A DNA stretch of 59,927 nt from Tersicoccus sp. Bi-70 (GTDB lineage Bacteria > Actinomycetota > Actinomycetes > Actinomycetales > Micrococcaceae), in assembly GCF_001968825.1 (NCBI RefSeq), contig NZ_MIEU01000013.1, positions 1 to 59,927 of the forward strand, written 5' to 3'. The notes beneath the pieces were generated by a model that searched no databases, was not told the DNA's origin, and saw only the letters and a list, made by a program, of their open reading frames with translations. A program made the position numbers and the translations under genes. Below, piece after piece: positions 30,985-39,996 of the stretch; position 1 is the stretch's first letter, and each line of letters opens with the position of its first letter.

Positions 30985-33096
30985 TCAGACGGGTGTGAGT
31001 TGCGGCTGGGGTGCCGGCGTCGCGGCCAGGTGGCGCAGAGCGGTTGGGCGGCGGGCGGCGCGGAGGCCGTTGAGGATGACGACGACTTCGGCGACTTCGT
31101 GCACGAGGACCACGCCGGCGAGTCCGAGCACGCCGAACAGGGCGAGGGGGAACAAGACGATCACGATCGCCAGGGCGAGGCCGATGTTCGTCGTCATGAT
31201 GCGCCGCCCGCGTCGCGCGTGGGCGAGGGTGCCGGGCAGGAGGCGGAGGTCGTGGCCGGTGAAGGTGACGTCGGCGGACTCGATCGCGGCGGCGGAGCCC
31301 TTCAATCCCATGGCGATTCCGACCGTCGCGGTGGCGAGGGCTGGTGCGTCGTTGATGCCGTCGCCGACCATCGCGGTGGGCCCTCCCTCGACGAGCGAGG
31401 CGACGGCGCGGGCTTTGTCCGCCGGAAGATGCTCCGCCCGCACGTCAGTGATACCCGCGTCCCGAGCGAGAGCCTGGGCAGTGCGGGTGTTGTCACCGGT
31501 CAGCATCGTCGTGTCGATTCCCTGGGCGTGAAGCAGGTGCACCGCTTCTGCTGACTCGGGGCGTAGTTCATCGCGGACGCCGATCAGACCCACGAGCTGA
31601 CCGTCGGACTCGACGACGACCACGGTCATGCCCTGGGCCGCCATCTCCTCCGCGGCGGGTCGCAGGTGCCCGGGCGCGAGCCACCGGGTGTTGCCGATAC
31701 GGATCTGGTGCTCACCCACCCGGCCGGTGATGCCGAGGCCCGCCTCCTCGACCACCTCGGTTGCGGGCTCGGCCCCCGGCGCGGCCGCAATCAGAGCAGC
31801 GGCCATCGGATGGGTGCTAGTGGCCTCCACGGCGCCGGCCCAGCTGAGCAGTTCGTCGCGGGAGACCCCGGGGACGGTCTTCACGTCGACCACGGCTGGT
31901 TCGTTGCGGGTCAGGGTGCCGGTCTTGTCCAGGGCGACGGTACGGATGGTGCCGAGTCGCTCGAACGCCTCTCCGGACTTGATCACCACCCCGAACTTCG
32001 ATGCCGAGCCGATCGCGCTGATCACCGTCACCGGCACCGCGATCGCCATCGCACAGGGGGACGCGGCGACGAGGACGACGAGGGCGCGTTCCGCCCAGGT
32101 CCACGGATCGCCGACCAGGACGCCAAACAGGGCCACCAGCGCCGCGGCGACGAGCACGGCCGGGACGAGGGGTCGGGCGATGCGGTCGGCCAGGCGCGCC
32201 CGCTCACCCTTCTGGGCGTGGGCCTGCTCGACCAGGGCGACGATCTGCGTCAGCGAGTTGTCGCGACCGTCCGCGGTCGCCTCGATCCGCACCGTCGCCG
32301 ATCCGTTCACGGATCCTGCGGCGACGTGGTCCCCGGGGCCGACGTGGACCGGGATCGACTCGCCGGTTATCGCGGACGTGTCCAGGTTCGTCCGGCCACC
32401 GATGACCAGGCCGTCCGTGGCGACCCGTTCCCCGGCGCCGACCACGAGAACGTCCCGTTCGCGCACATCAGGGGCGGGGATCGTGGCGTCGCCGTCGGGA
32501 CGGGACACGCGCACCGTGCCGGGGATCAGGGCGAGCAGGGCCCGTAACCCTTCCTTCGCCCGATCCATCGCCCGGTCCTCGAGCTCCTCGGCGAGCGAGA
32601 ACAAGAACGCCAGGGCCGCGGCCTCACCGACATGGCCAAGCAGCACCGCGCCGATCGCGGCAATCGTCATCAGCAGGCCGACGCCCAAGCGCCCCCGCCG
32701 CAGGCGGCGAATCGCCCCCGGTACGAAGGTGGAAGCGCCGGCCACCAGTGCCACCCCCTGCAGCACCACGGCAGGAACTGGGAGCCCTGCCCACGTGATG
32801 CCGTACCCGGAGAGCAGGAAGACACCGGAAGCCAGCGAGCGGACCAACGCACGATCGCACCACCACGAGGGGCGGTCCTCGCTGCGCTCGGACTTGGTCG
32901 CCGATCGAGCCGGGTCGGCGCCGCAGCAGGCGTCGCCTTCGTCACGATGCCGCACGGACGCCGCGGATCCGGGTGCCGACTCGGGGTCACCGGACGTGCA
33001 GCAGGCAGCACCGCCTGCCGGACGTCCGAGCAGAGTCGGACGGGGGATGGACGTAGTCGCGCGCTGTTCGTCGGGATCGCAGCACTCGTCGCTCAC
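30985..33096 (-). CDS. P1B-type heavy-metal ATPase (CtpG/CtpD-like, SPC motif)
   Basis: 703 residues from GTG 33096, with GTGA overlap to cmtR. The N-terminal ~80 residues have no standard metal domain but three Cys pairs (about 5/6, 32/33 and 57/58). Core motifs: TGES, SPC at about 346-348 in the transport helix, DKTGT at about 390, and GDGINDAPAL. The last helix has VLVHEVAEV, like the HEG motif of P1B-4 ATPases, so the ion is likely Cd2+, Co2+ or related rather than Cu+. It exports metal under control of the CmtR-type sensor. Confidence 0.92.
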   Translation of the reverse strand: MSDECCDPDEQRATTSIPRPTLLGRPAGGAACCTSGDPESAPGSAASVRHRDEGDACCGADPARSATKSERSEDRPSWWCDRALVRSLASGVFLLSGYGITWAGLPVPAVVLQGVALVAGASTFVPGAIRRLRRGRLGVGLLMTIAAIGAVLLGHVGEAAALAFLFSLAEELEDRAMDRAKEGLRALLALIPGTVRVSRPDGDATIPAPDVRERDVLVVGAGERVATDGLVIGGRTNLDTSAITGESIPVHVGPGDHVAAGSVNGSATVRIEATADGRDNSLTQIVALVEQAHAQKGERARLADRIARPLVPAVLVAAALVALFGVLVGDPWTWAERALVVLVAASPCAMAIAVPVTVISAIGSASKFGVVIKSGEAFERLGTIRTVALDKTGTLTRNEPAVVDVKTVPGVSRDELLSWAGAVEATSTHPMAAALIAAAPGAEPATEVVEEAGLGITGRVGEHQIRIGNTRWLAPGHLRPAAEEMAAQGMTVVVVESDGQLVGLIGVRDELRPESAEAVHLLHAQGIDTTMLTGDNTRTAQALARDAGITDVRAEHLPADKARAVASLVEGGPTAMVGDGINDAPALATATVGIAMGLKGSAAAIESADVTFTGHDLRLLPGTLAHARRGRRIMTTNIGLALAIVIVLFPLALFGVLGLAGVVLVHEVAEVVVILNGLRAARRPTALRHLAATPAPQPQLTPV

Positions 33097-33464
33097 AGCG
33101 TTCCGCCCGGCTCGGCCCCGGTGCCGCAGCACAGCGGAATGTCGCAGTGTTCATCGGGGCAAGGACCGCCGTCGTCGTAGGCCAGCACCGTGTCCAGGAG
33201 GAGGGAGATCGCCCGGGTCAGATGGGGGTCGGCGATCTCGTACCGGGTCTGCCTGCCTTCCGGTGTCGCCACCACGATTCCGCATCCCCGCAGACACGAC
33301 AGATGGTTCGAGACATTCGTGCGCGTCAGATGCAGTGCCTCGGACAACCGTGCCGGGTAGCCCGGGCCGGACAGCAGTTCCAGAAGAATCCGGGAACGGG
33401 TGGGATCGGCCATCGCCCGGCCGAGACGGTTCATGACACCGAGGCGAGACGCCATGGTCAGCAT
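33093..33464 (-). CDS. cmtR: CmtR-type cadmium/lead sensor (ArsR family)
   Basis: 123 residues. Winged helix in which the recognition helix holds C57 and C61 (LSCLRGCGIV), and the C-terminal tail has C102 (PCPDEH). These are the three ligands at the same numbers as in Mycobacterium CmtR (from memory). Extra Cys at 107, 112 and 113 may help. Metal binding should release DNA. First gene of the minus-strand operon with the ATPase and DsbA-like protein. Confidence 0.92.
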   Translation of the reverse strand: MLTMASRLGVMNRLGRAMADPTRSRILLELLSGPGYPARLSEALHLTRTNVSNHLSCLRGCGIVVATPEGRQTRYEIADPHLTRAISLLLDTVLAYDDGGPCPDEHCDIPLCCGTGAEPGGTL

Positions 33465-33650
33465 GGCCCTAACTATACAGCGGACACTGACTTGTTCGGG
33501 GTCCGGGCGCTGATTCTGCGGCGTGAGGCCGGGAACGCGGCGAGTTCATGGCGTCGAGAGCGATGACGCAACGGCAACTTCCGTATTCACCCGATCTGAT
33601 GGCTTGCCTTCACGTAGACACACACGAATGTCGCTTGTGATCATCGATGG

Positions 33651-33765
33651 CGAAGGGGAGTAGTTCCGTCCTGGTGCAGCACCGGACGCGGCGTGTCGAC
33701 ATAGTGGCGATCAGGACGATCCGCCCGGTACGTCACCTCAGGTGATGAGGCGAGCGAGACCTTCG
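33651..33765 (+). promoter_or_regulatory. yybP-ykoY manganese riboswitch
   Basis: P1 is CGAAGG (33651-33656) with CCTTCG (33760-33765). The 5' part has GGGGAGTAG (33655-33663) and the 3' part GAGCGAGACCTT, both signatures of this class, with TCACCTCAGGTGA (33733-33745) as an inner hairpin. A following hairpin (CGGCCC/GGGCCG, 33764-33777) shares bases with P1 and could be the alternative fold. It controls the antiporter 57 bases downstream, presumably turning it on with Mn2+. Confidence 0.88.
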
Positions 33766-33822
33766 GCCCAAGGGCCGGAGTGTGTCGCGCTCTGGCGTCG
33801 TGCTGATCATTGGAGTGAACTC

Positions 33823-35070
33823 ATGCCCGCTGCACTGTTGCGCCGTGTCGGTTTGTGCCTGGCCATCGCGGCCCCGGCCATCATCGTCCGATTCTCCGGC
33901 CTCGAGATCCCACCGCTTGCGGGCATGCTGGTCTTCGGTGCGGCGATCGTCGCCTCCGCCTTCCTGCTGGCGTGGGCCGCGGAAGCGGCGCAGAAGGACA
34001 TCGCCGGGGCCCTGGCCATCGCGATCCTGGCGGTGATCACCGTGCTGCCCGAATACGCCGTCGACCTCTACTACGCCTTCCGGTCCGGCACGGACCCGGC
34101 GTACGAGCAGTATGCGGCGGCGAACATGACCGGATCGAACCGGCTGCTGTTGGGCTTCGGTTGGCCGCTCGTGGTGATCGTGGCCCTGCTGGTGGCCAGG
34201 AAGACCGCCAAGGCGGAGGGCCGCCCCAGCCTAGGGTACCTGCCATTGCCGCGCGGCAGCCGCCTGGAGATCGGGTTCCTGGCCCTCCTGGGCCTGCTGG
34301 CCTTCGTGATCCCCGTGCTCGGGCAGATTCCCTTCTCGTTCGGCGTCCTGTTGGTGCTGGTGTTCGTCTGGTATCTCTGGCGTTCGGGTCAGGTCGAGAG
34401 CGAGACCGAGGAAGAACTCGTGGGGCCGGCCAAGCTGATCGGTGATCTTCCGCGCAAGACGCGCCGGGCGACAGTCATCGGGCTCTTCGTCGTCTCCGCA
34501 TCCCTGATCCTGGCATCGGCCGAACCGTTCGCGGACGCGCTCGTCGAGTCCGGGTCATCGCTCGGCATCGACAGCTTCTTCCTGGTCCAGTGGCTCGCGC
34601 CCCTGGCTTCGGAGGCGCCCGAGTTCATCATCGCGGTGATGTTCGCCCTGCGGGGCATGGGCGCAGCCGCCATCGGGACCCTAATCGCCGCGAAAGTCAA
34701 CCAGTGGAGCCTGCTGGTCGGTTCCCTCCCCATCGCGCACCTGGCCGGCGGCGGCGGTTGGGACCTGGCCCTGGACGCCCGGCAGACCGAGGAATTCGTC
34801 TTGACGGCGACGCAGACGCTGATGGGACTCGCGATCATTCTTGCGCTCCGTTTCCACTGGCAGTCCGCGATCGGCCTGGCGGCGATCTTCGCCGTGCAGT
34901 TCGCGGTGACGGACACCACCGGCCGCTACGTCCTGAGCGCGCTGCAGGCAGCGATCGCAGTAGTGTGGCTGATTGTCCATCGCCGGGAGATCGGGCCCAC
35001 CCTGCGAGTCCCATTCCGGCGCCCACAGAGGTCAGCGGACGCTGAGCCGGCCATGCTGGAGGCGAAGTAA
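33823..35070 (+). CDS. CaCA-type cation antiporter, probable Mn2+/Ca2+ exporter
   Basis: 415 residues from ATG 33823 (GGAG at 12 bases). About ten membrane helices. The two alpha repeats of the cation/Ca2+ exchanger family are visible: VITVLPEYAVDLYYA with NMTGSNRLLLG (near 70-110), and ASEAPEFIIAVMF with NQWSLLVG (near 265-310). The acidic residues in them bind the cation. With a manganese riboswitch in front and an MntR-like gene behind, manganese is the likely substrate. Confidence 0.85.
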   Translation: MPAALLRRVGLCLAIAAPAIIVRFSGLEIPPLAGMLVFGAAIVASAFLLAWAAEAAQKDIAGALAIAILAVITVLPEYAVDLYYAFRSGTDPAYEQYAAANMTGSNRLLLGFGWPLVVIVALLVARKTAKAEGRPSLGYLPLPRGSRLEIGFLALLGLLAFVIPVLGQIPFSFGVLLVLVFVWYLWRSGQVESETEEELVGPAKLIGDLPRKTRRATVIGLFVVSASLILASAEPFADALVESGSSLGIDSFFLVQWLAPLASEAPEFIIAVMFALRGMGAAAIGTLIAAKVNQWSLLVGSLPIAHLAGGGGWDLALDARQTEEFVLTATQTLMGLAIILALRFHWQSAIGLAAIFAVQFAVTDTTGRYVLSALQAAIAVVWLIVHRREIGPTLRVPFRRPQRSADAEPAMLEAK

Positions 35071-35076
35071 CGGGCT

Positions 35077-35787
35077 ATGGTTGCCGTCGATGGTGTCACC
35101 AAGGTGGTCGAGGACTACCTGACGCTGATCTGGAAGGCCCGGGAATGGCCCACGGACGGGCGACTGCCCACCACCTCCGACCTGGCCGCGTCCCTCAGCG
35201 TCACCCCACCGTCGGTGACGGCGAATCTGAAGAAGCTCGCTCGGCAGGGGCTGATCGAGTACGAGCCGTACGGGGAGATCCTGCTGACGGAAGCGGGACA
35301 AGAGATCGCCGTGCAGGTCGTCCGCCGACACCGCATCATCGAGACCTACCTGATGCGCTTCCTCGGCCTGACCTGGGACCAAGTCCACGCTGAGGCGGAC
35401 GAACTCGAACATGCCATCTCGCCGTTCGTGCTCGAACGGATGGACGCCGCTCTCGGCTACCCGGCAGTCGACCCACACGGCCACCCGATCCCCGGTAGGG
35501 CAGAAGATGAACGACCGCCCGGCAGTCCGTTGAGCACGGTCGAGGTCGGGCAACTCGTCGTTGTCGTCAGGGTCTCCGACCTCAATCCGGGCATCCTGCG
35601 GTACTTGGCCGACGCCGGTATCACTATCGGCACCGAGTTGACCATCGACGAGGCGTTGGATGACACCGGGCTCCTGACTGCTCGGGTCGAAGGTGGGCGC
35701 TCCTTCCAGTGCAGTGCGCAGATAGCGGGCGCCGTCTTCACGGTGCCCACTGCTGTGCCTACGACGACCGAAGACCGGTCGTCGTAG
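35077..35787 (+). CDS. mntR: MntR/DtxR-family metalloregulator
   Basis: 236 residues, 7 bases after the antiporter. N-terminal winged helix (LAASLSVTPPSVTANLKKLARQGLIEYEPYG), a dimer domain with the metal-binding EADELEH..VLERMD region, and a C-terminal FeoA/SH3-like domain (from ~150). The family uses Mn2+ or Fe2+ as co-repressor, or turns on efflux in some bacteria. Co-transcription with a riboswitch-controlled exporter implies two layers of manganese control. Confidence 0.88.
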   Translation: MVAVDGVTKVVEDYLTLIWKAREWPTDGRLPTTSDLAASLSVTPPSVTANLKKLARQGLIEYEPYGEILLTEAGQEIAVQVVRRHRIIETYLMRFLGLTWDQVHAEADELEHAISPFVLERMDAALGYPAVDPHGHPIPGRAEDERPPGSPLSTVEVGQLVVVVRVSDLNPGILRYLADAGITIGTELTIDEALDDTGLLTARVEGGRSFQCSAQIAGAVFTVPTAVPTTTEDRSS

Positions 35788-35938
35788 ACGCAGCAGGTAT
35801 AGGCCGAAATCGACCGGTTCTGACACTCGACCACCACAGCCCTCAAAGACCCATAATCGGTAGGTCAAAATGCATGTCCAATGCGATACTGGTTCAGAAG
35901 TTCGGAGAGTTGGATTCTGAGACGTTTGGGGGAGTGGG

Positions 35939-36574
35939 ATGCCGCCACGGTTGACGGTGGTCGACGGGGCCGGCCGCGAGGTCGAGGTTGAGGAGCCGAG
36001 GATCACGCCCAATGGCGTCAGCCTCGGCTACGCCCGAACGTCGACGAAGGATCAGTCGATAGAGCTGCAACGCCGCGCCCTGGAGGCTGCCGGCTGCTTC
36101 GACGTCTACGCCGACCAAGGCGTGTCCGGTAAGACGATGGCGCGGCCGCAACTCGACATGTGCCTACGCGCTTTGCAGCCGGGCAACACGCTGGTGGTGT
36201 GGAAGCTGGACAGGCTCGGCCGAACCGTCAAGGGCCTCGCGGCGCTGCTCGACGAACTCGCCGACCGCGGCGTCGGGTTCCGGTCACTGACCGAAGGCAT
36301 CGACACGGCGACGCCCACGGGCCGGCTCATGTTCCACGTCATCGCGTCCGTCGCCGAAATGGAGCGCGAGCTGATCCGGGAGAGAACGAAGGCCGGGCTC
36401 GCGGCCGCGGCCGGCAAGGCCGGACGGCCGCGAGCCCTCGAGCCGCACGACGTCGACCTGGTACGCCGGCGGCGCGCCGAGGGGTGGACGCTGAATGCGA
36501 TCGCCGCGGACCGGAAGGTCAGTCGGTCCACTATCATCCGGGCCCTCGATGTCGACGGCGACGTGGAGATCTGA
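35939..36574 (+). CDS. serine recombinase (resolvase), second copy
   Basis: 211 residues. An acidic ~28-residue lead comes before the catalytic domain GYARTST (S35), then KLDRLGRT and the helix with EMERELIRERTKAG; HTH at the end (NAIAADRKVSRSTIIRAL). It differs clearly from the resolvase at 25619. Only 3 bases separate it from the next gene, so it may be part of a small mobile unit. Confidence 0.9.
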   Translation: MPPRLTVVDGAGREVEVEEPRITPNGVSLGYARTSTKDQSIELQRRALEAAGCFDVYADQGVSGKTMARPQLDMCLRALQPGNTLVVWKLDRLGRTVKGLAALLDELADRGVGFRSLTEGIDTATPTGRLMFHVIASVAEMERELIRERTKAGLAAAAGKAGRPRALEPHDVDLVRRRRAEGWTLNAIAADRKVSRSTIIRALDVDGDVEI

Positions 36575-36577
36575 CCG

Positions 36578-37255
36578 GTGGTGGCCGCGGTCGATCCGGA
36601 CTGCGTCGAATACGGGTGCACGCATCCGCACGTGAGTCTGGACGAGTGGGCTCTGATGTGGATGCGCGGCCTCGAGCCGCGTGAGATCGCGCGGCTGTGC
36701 GGTGTGAATTCGTGGCGGGTGGATCAGGCGATCGCTGTCCGTGTGCGCCGGGATCCGACGATGCCGGGCCGGCGCCTCAAACGGCACCTGCAGCCAGCGC
36801 CGGCAACGCTGGCCCAGCGGCAGGAGTTCAAGCAGAAGCTGGCCGAGTACCGCGACTGGCTGCAGCGGCATGGCCGCGAACCGCGCGAGCACGGTGAAAA
36901 CCGGCACGAACGTGCGCTGTACGGGTGGTTGTCCCGCCAGCGGGCCGCTGACCGCGACGCCACCCTCGAGCTCGCAAACGCCGCCGCGCTCGACGCGATC
37001 GGCCGGTGGCGGCGGCCGGCTCTCGGGCACCTCAAGGCCGATCACTTCGACACTCGGCTCGAGCAGTTCCGGCGCTACGTGGCGGCTGCTGGACGACTGC
37101 CGACCCGGCGCCCGGGTGCGTCAGAGGACGAGCGGGCCTTGGCGGTCTGGCTCCAGGGCCTGCGGGCCGGGGACCGGGCGATCTGGTTGACTCCCGAGCG
37201 GGAGGCGGCACTGACGACGGTGCACCCGGGGTGGCGCGGATCCAGCCGCCCCTAG
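36578..37255 (+). CDS. helicase-associated-domain protein
   Basis: 225 residues from GTG. The first part has a helix-turn-helix-like stretch (REIARLCGVNSWRVDQAI). Two repeats of helicase-associated type follow: YRDWLQRHGREPREHGENRHERALYGWLSRQR and FRRYVAAAGRLPTRRPGASEDERALAVWLQGLR. These small helical domains bind nucleic acid in actinobacterial mobile DNA. No helicase core is present. Directly after the resolvase. Confidence 0.65.
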   Translation: MVAAVDPDCVEYGCTHPHVSLDEWALMWMRGLEPREIARLCGVNSWRVDQAIAVRVRRDPTMPGRRLKRHLQPAPATLAQRQEFKQKLAEYRDWLQRHGREPREHGENRHERALYGWLSRQRAADRDATLELANAAALDAIGRWRRPALGHLKADHFDTRLEQFRRYVAAAGRLPTRRPGASEDERALAVWLQGLRAGDRAIWLTPEREAALTTVHPGWRGSSRP

Positions 37256-37271
37256 CGAGGCATGACGGTTG

Positions 37272-37496
37272 TCAGCCGCGGGGCGGGTTGGGGTCGTTCC
37301 CGTAGCTGTTCTTCTCGCCGGTGGTGCCGTCCATCTTATTGATGATGTGTTCGACTCCATCCCGCTGAGCTGCGGCGCGACCCTGAGCGGTCTGCTCGGC
37401 CTTCGTGCCACCGACCTGGAATGCACGTTCGCTGCCTTCGCGGCGGCTCTTCCACTGACCGTCTTCGTGGTACGTCTCGATCGGCTTACCCGCCAT
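37272..37496 (-). CDS. DUF2188 protein
   Basis: 74 residues from ATG 37496. HEDGQWKSRREGSERAFQVGGTKAEQ, then a C-terminal KNSYGNDPNPPRG, the end typical of DUF2188. Small, polar, cytoplasmic; function unknown. It lies between the resolvase unit and the LysR gene. Confidence 0.75.
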   Translation of the reverse strand: MAGKPIETYHEDGQWKSRREGSERAFQVGGTKAEQTAQGRAAAQRDGVEHIINKMDGTTGEKNSYGNDPNPPRG

Positions 37497-37513
37497 CACG
37501 CACTCGCTCGATC

Positions 37514-38419
37514 TCAATGATGGTCGACGGATTCAGCCAAGGTCGTCTGTCGGCAGACGGCCTTGACGCGGGCCACGAGGGGTGAGCCGGCGGCCTCGTC
37601 GGATGCGATCATGCTCAGGCGGGAGACGGCATTCGGGTCGCGGATGTCCAGGTAGACCAGACCGGGGATGACGAAAGCACGCAGGGACGCCGGCACGATC
37701 GCGATGCCCAGATGGGCGGCCACCAGGCCCAGGATGGTGGGGAACTGGATGGCCTGCTGCGCGAGCACAAATTCCACGCCGGATGCGTGTAGGAGGCCGG
37801 CGATGTGGTCGAACAGCCGCGAGATCCGCGTTCGGGGGAAAGCAATGAACCGTTCCCCCTGCAGCTCGTTCAACGAAACCGACGCGTGCGCGGACAGGCG
37901 ATGATCGGTCGCCACGGCCACGATGAGACGTTCGTCCAGCAACTTATCGGCGGTCAGGCCCGGGACGGACTTGACCTCCCGGACGATGCCGACGTCCAGC
38001 CGTCCGGACTCGATCAGCTCGATTTGCGCGTCCGTCGTCTCCTCCCGCAGCTCCAGATCGATTCCCGGCCAGCGAGAACGCAACTGCCGCACGACGAGCG
38101 GCAGGACCGAGATCGCTGCGGAGGAGACGAAACCGAGCCGGAGCTGACCGATGTCGCCGTCCCTCGCCTGCCGTAGTGCCTCGACCATGGCGGCGTGCTG
38201 GGCCAGTACCTTCCTGGCGTGGAGCAGGAGGAGCTCACCGTCGCCGGTGAGCTGAACATTGCGGGAATCGCGGACGAACAGCGTGGTCCGACACTCGCCC
38301 TCGAGCTTGCGGATCTGCTGGCTCAGGGGTGGCTGCGCCATGTGCAGCCGGTCAGCGGCGCGGCTGAAATGCAACTCCTCGGCGACGGCGACGAACAGTT
38401 CGAGACGGCGAAGGTTCAC
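37514..38419 (-). CDS. LysR-type transcriptional regulator
   Basis: 301 residues. N-terminal HTH MNLRRLELFVAVAEELHFSRAADRLHMAQPPLSQQIRKLE and a two-lobe effector domain (from ~90), full length for the family. It is divergent from the aldehyde dehydrogenase operon with a shared 116-base control region, so it most likely activates that operon in response to its substrate. Confidence 0.92.
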   Translation of the reverse strand: MNLRRLELFVAVAEELHFSRAADRLHMAQPPLSQQIRKLEGECRTTLFVRDSRNVQLTGDGELLLLHARKVLAQHAAMVEALRQARDGDIGQLRLGFVSSAAISVLPLVVRQLRSRWPGIDLELREETTDAQIELIESGRLDVGIVREVKSVPGLTADKLLDERLIVAVATDHRLSAHASVSLNELQGERFIAFPRTRISRLFDHIAGLLHASGVEFVLAQQAIQFPTILGLVAAHLGIAIVPASLRAFVIPGLVYLDIRDPNAVSRLSMIASDEAAGSPLVARVKAVCRQTTLAESVDHH

Positions 38420-38433
38420 TCGAACAAGACTAG

Positions 38434-38461
38434 ATGGATATCAATTAAAGCCAAATGGATA
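38434..38461. promoter_or_regulatory. direct ATGGATA repeats between LysR and its target operon
   Basis: ATGGATA at 38434-38440 and 38455-38461, exactly 21 bases apart (two helix turns), in AT-rich DNA. Fits two regulator-dimer contacts on one face. Confidence 0.5.
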
Positions 38462-38535
38462 CTTCCTAGGTGAAAACCTGGACCCTACCGTGGACCGTGA
38501 GAGCCATCACACCCAACAAGTCACGAGGTCCCACG

Positions 38536-39996
38536 ATGCCTGTCATCACCACCCCCGCCAGCAGCTTCATCGACGGCAGCTGGGTCGAGGGAACCGGAGA
38601 GACGACCAGCCGGGTCAACCCGGCCGCGCCGGACGAGGTGGTCACCACCTACCGCCAGGCCGGCCCGCAGGAGTTGAACCAGGCGATCAACGCGGCGTCC
38701 GCGGCCTCCCGCGCCTGGGACCGGCTCGGCGTCGTCGCTCGCGGGCGGATCCTCTCCACTGCGGCCGCGCTGATCCGCGACCGTGCCGACGAGATCGCCA
38801 GGGTCATGACGGCGGAGCACGGCAAGCCGCTGGCCGAGTCCCGCCTGGAGGTCGATGCGTCGGCCGACACGTTCGACTACCACGCGGGATCGGCCCGCAA
38901 CCCGGTGGGCACCGAGTACCCGTCGAGCCACCCGGAGGAGCGGATCCTCACCGTGAGGCGCCCCCTCGGCATCGTGGGGGTGATCACGCCCTGGAACTTC
39001 CCGCTGCAGATACCGGCCTGGAAGATCGCACCGGCGCTGCTTCAGGGCAACACGGTGGTCTGGAAGTCCGCCAGCCACACGCCCGGGGTCTCGACCCTGC
39101 TAATGGACGTCCTCGCCACCGCCGGCGTGCCCGCCGGCGTCGCCAACCTCCTGCTCGGGCCCGGTTCGCTCGGTTCCGAACTGGTCTCCCACCCGGCCGT
39201 GGCCGGCGTGACCTTCACCGGGTCCGTCCCTGTGGGTCACCACATCCGCGGCATCGTGTGCGGCAGAGGAGCCAAGCTGCAGATGGAGCTCGGCGGCCAC
39301 AACGCCTCGATCGTCCTGCCCGACGCCGACGTCGACCTCGCCGCCTCCAGCATCGTCAACGCAGCAATGGGCTCCACGGGCCAGAAGTGCACGGCGACTC
39401 GCCGGGTCATCCTGGTCGGTGACGGGCACGACGCCTTCCTGGACCAGCTGCGCGACCGGGTCGCCGCTCTCACCCTCGGGCCGGGTACCGACCCGGCCAC
39501 GCAGATCGGGCCCATTATCTCCGCGTCGGCGCGAGACGAGGTCGACGCGGCCATCGATCAGGCCGTCCACGAGGGCGGACAGGTCCTGGCCCAGGCCACG
39601 CTCCCGGCCTCCGACGGGTACTTCGTCGCCCCCACCCTGCTGACCGGGCCGACATCCATGACGATCTGCCGGGAGGAGGTCTTCGGGCCTGTGGCCACGG
39701 TCCTGCACGCCGACACCGTCGACGAGGCCATCGAACTGGCCAACGCCACCGAGTTCGGGCTGACCGCCGCCGTGTTCACCAGCGACGAGCGCACCGCCCG
39801 GCGCTGCGTGACCGACCTCGACGCGGGCATCGTCAAGGTCAACGCGCCGTCCACCGGGTCCGAGCTTCATGCCCCCTTCGGCGGCATGAAGAACTCCACC
39901 TTCTCGGGACCACGCGAACAGAACAGTGCCGCCGCCGCGGCCTTCTTCACCCACGAGAAGACGGCCTACCTTCGGCTCGCCCCCGAGGAGGCGTGA
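38536..39996 (+). CDS. aldehyde dehydrogenase (semialdehyde type)
   Basis: 486 residues from ATG 38536; the frame can start 22 codons earlier but that part is control region. TPWNFP for NAD(P) fold, catalytic Glu in LQMELGGHN (E251) and Cys in STGQKCTATRR (C285). The GQKCTATRR form is usual in alpha-ketoglutarate semialdehyde dehydrogenases. First gene of a six-gene catabolic operon; it would oxidise the aldehyde formed from the substrate to an acid. Confidence 0.9.
   Translation: MPVITTPASSFIDGSWVEGTGETTSRVNPAAPDEVVTTYRQAGPQELNQAINAASAASRAWDRLGVVARGRILSTAAALIRDRADEIARVMTAEHGKPLAESRLEVDASADTFDYHAGSARNPVGTEYPSSHPEERILTVRRPLGIVGVITPWNFPLQIPAWKIAPALLQGNTVVWKSASHTPGVSTLLMDVLATAGVPAGVANLLLGPGSLGSELVSHPAVAGVTFTGSVPVGHHIRGIVCGRGAKLQMELGGHNASIVLPDADVDLAASSIVNAAMGSTGQKCTATRRVILVGDGHDAFLDQLRDRVAALTLGPGTDPATQIGPIISASARDEVDAAIDQAVHEGGQVLAQATLPASDGYFVAPTLLTGPTSMTICREEVFGPVATVLHADTVDEAIELANATEFGLTAAVFTSDERTARRCVTDLDAGIVKVNAPSTGSELHAPFGGMKNSTFSGPREQNSAAAAAFFTHEKTAYLRLAPEEA

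Noticed and set aside
31628-33436. 602-residue plus-strand frame
   Set aside because: Antisense to the metal ATPase, which has all family motifs.
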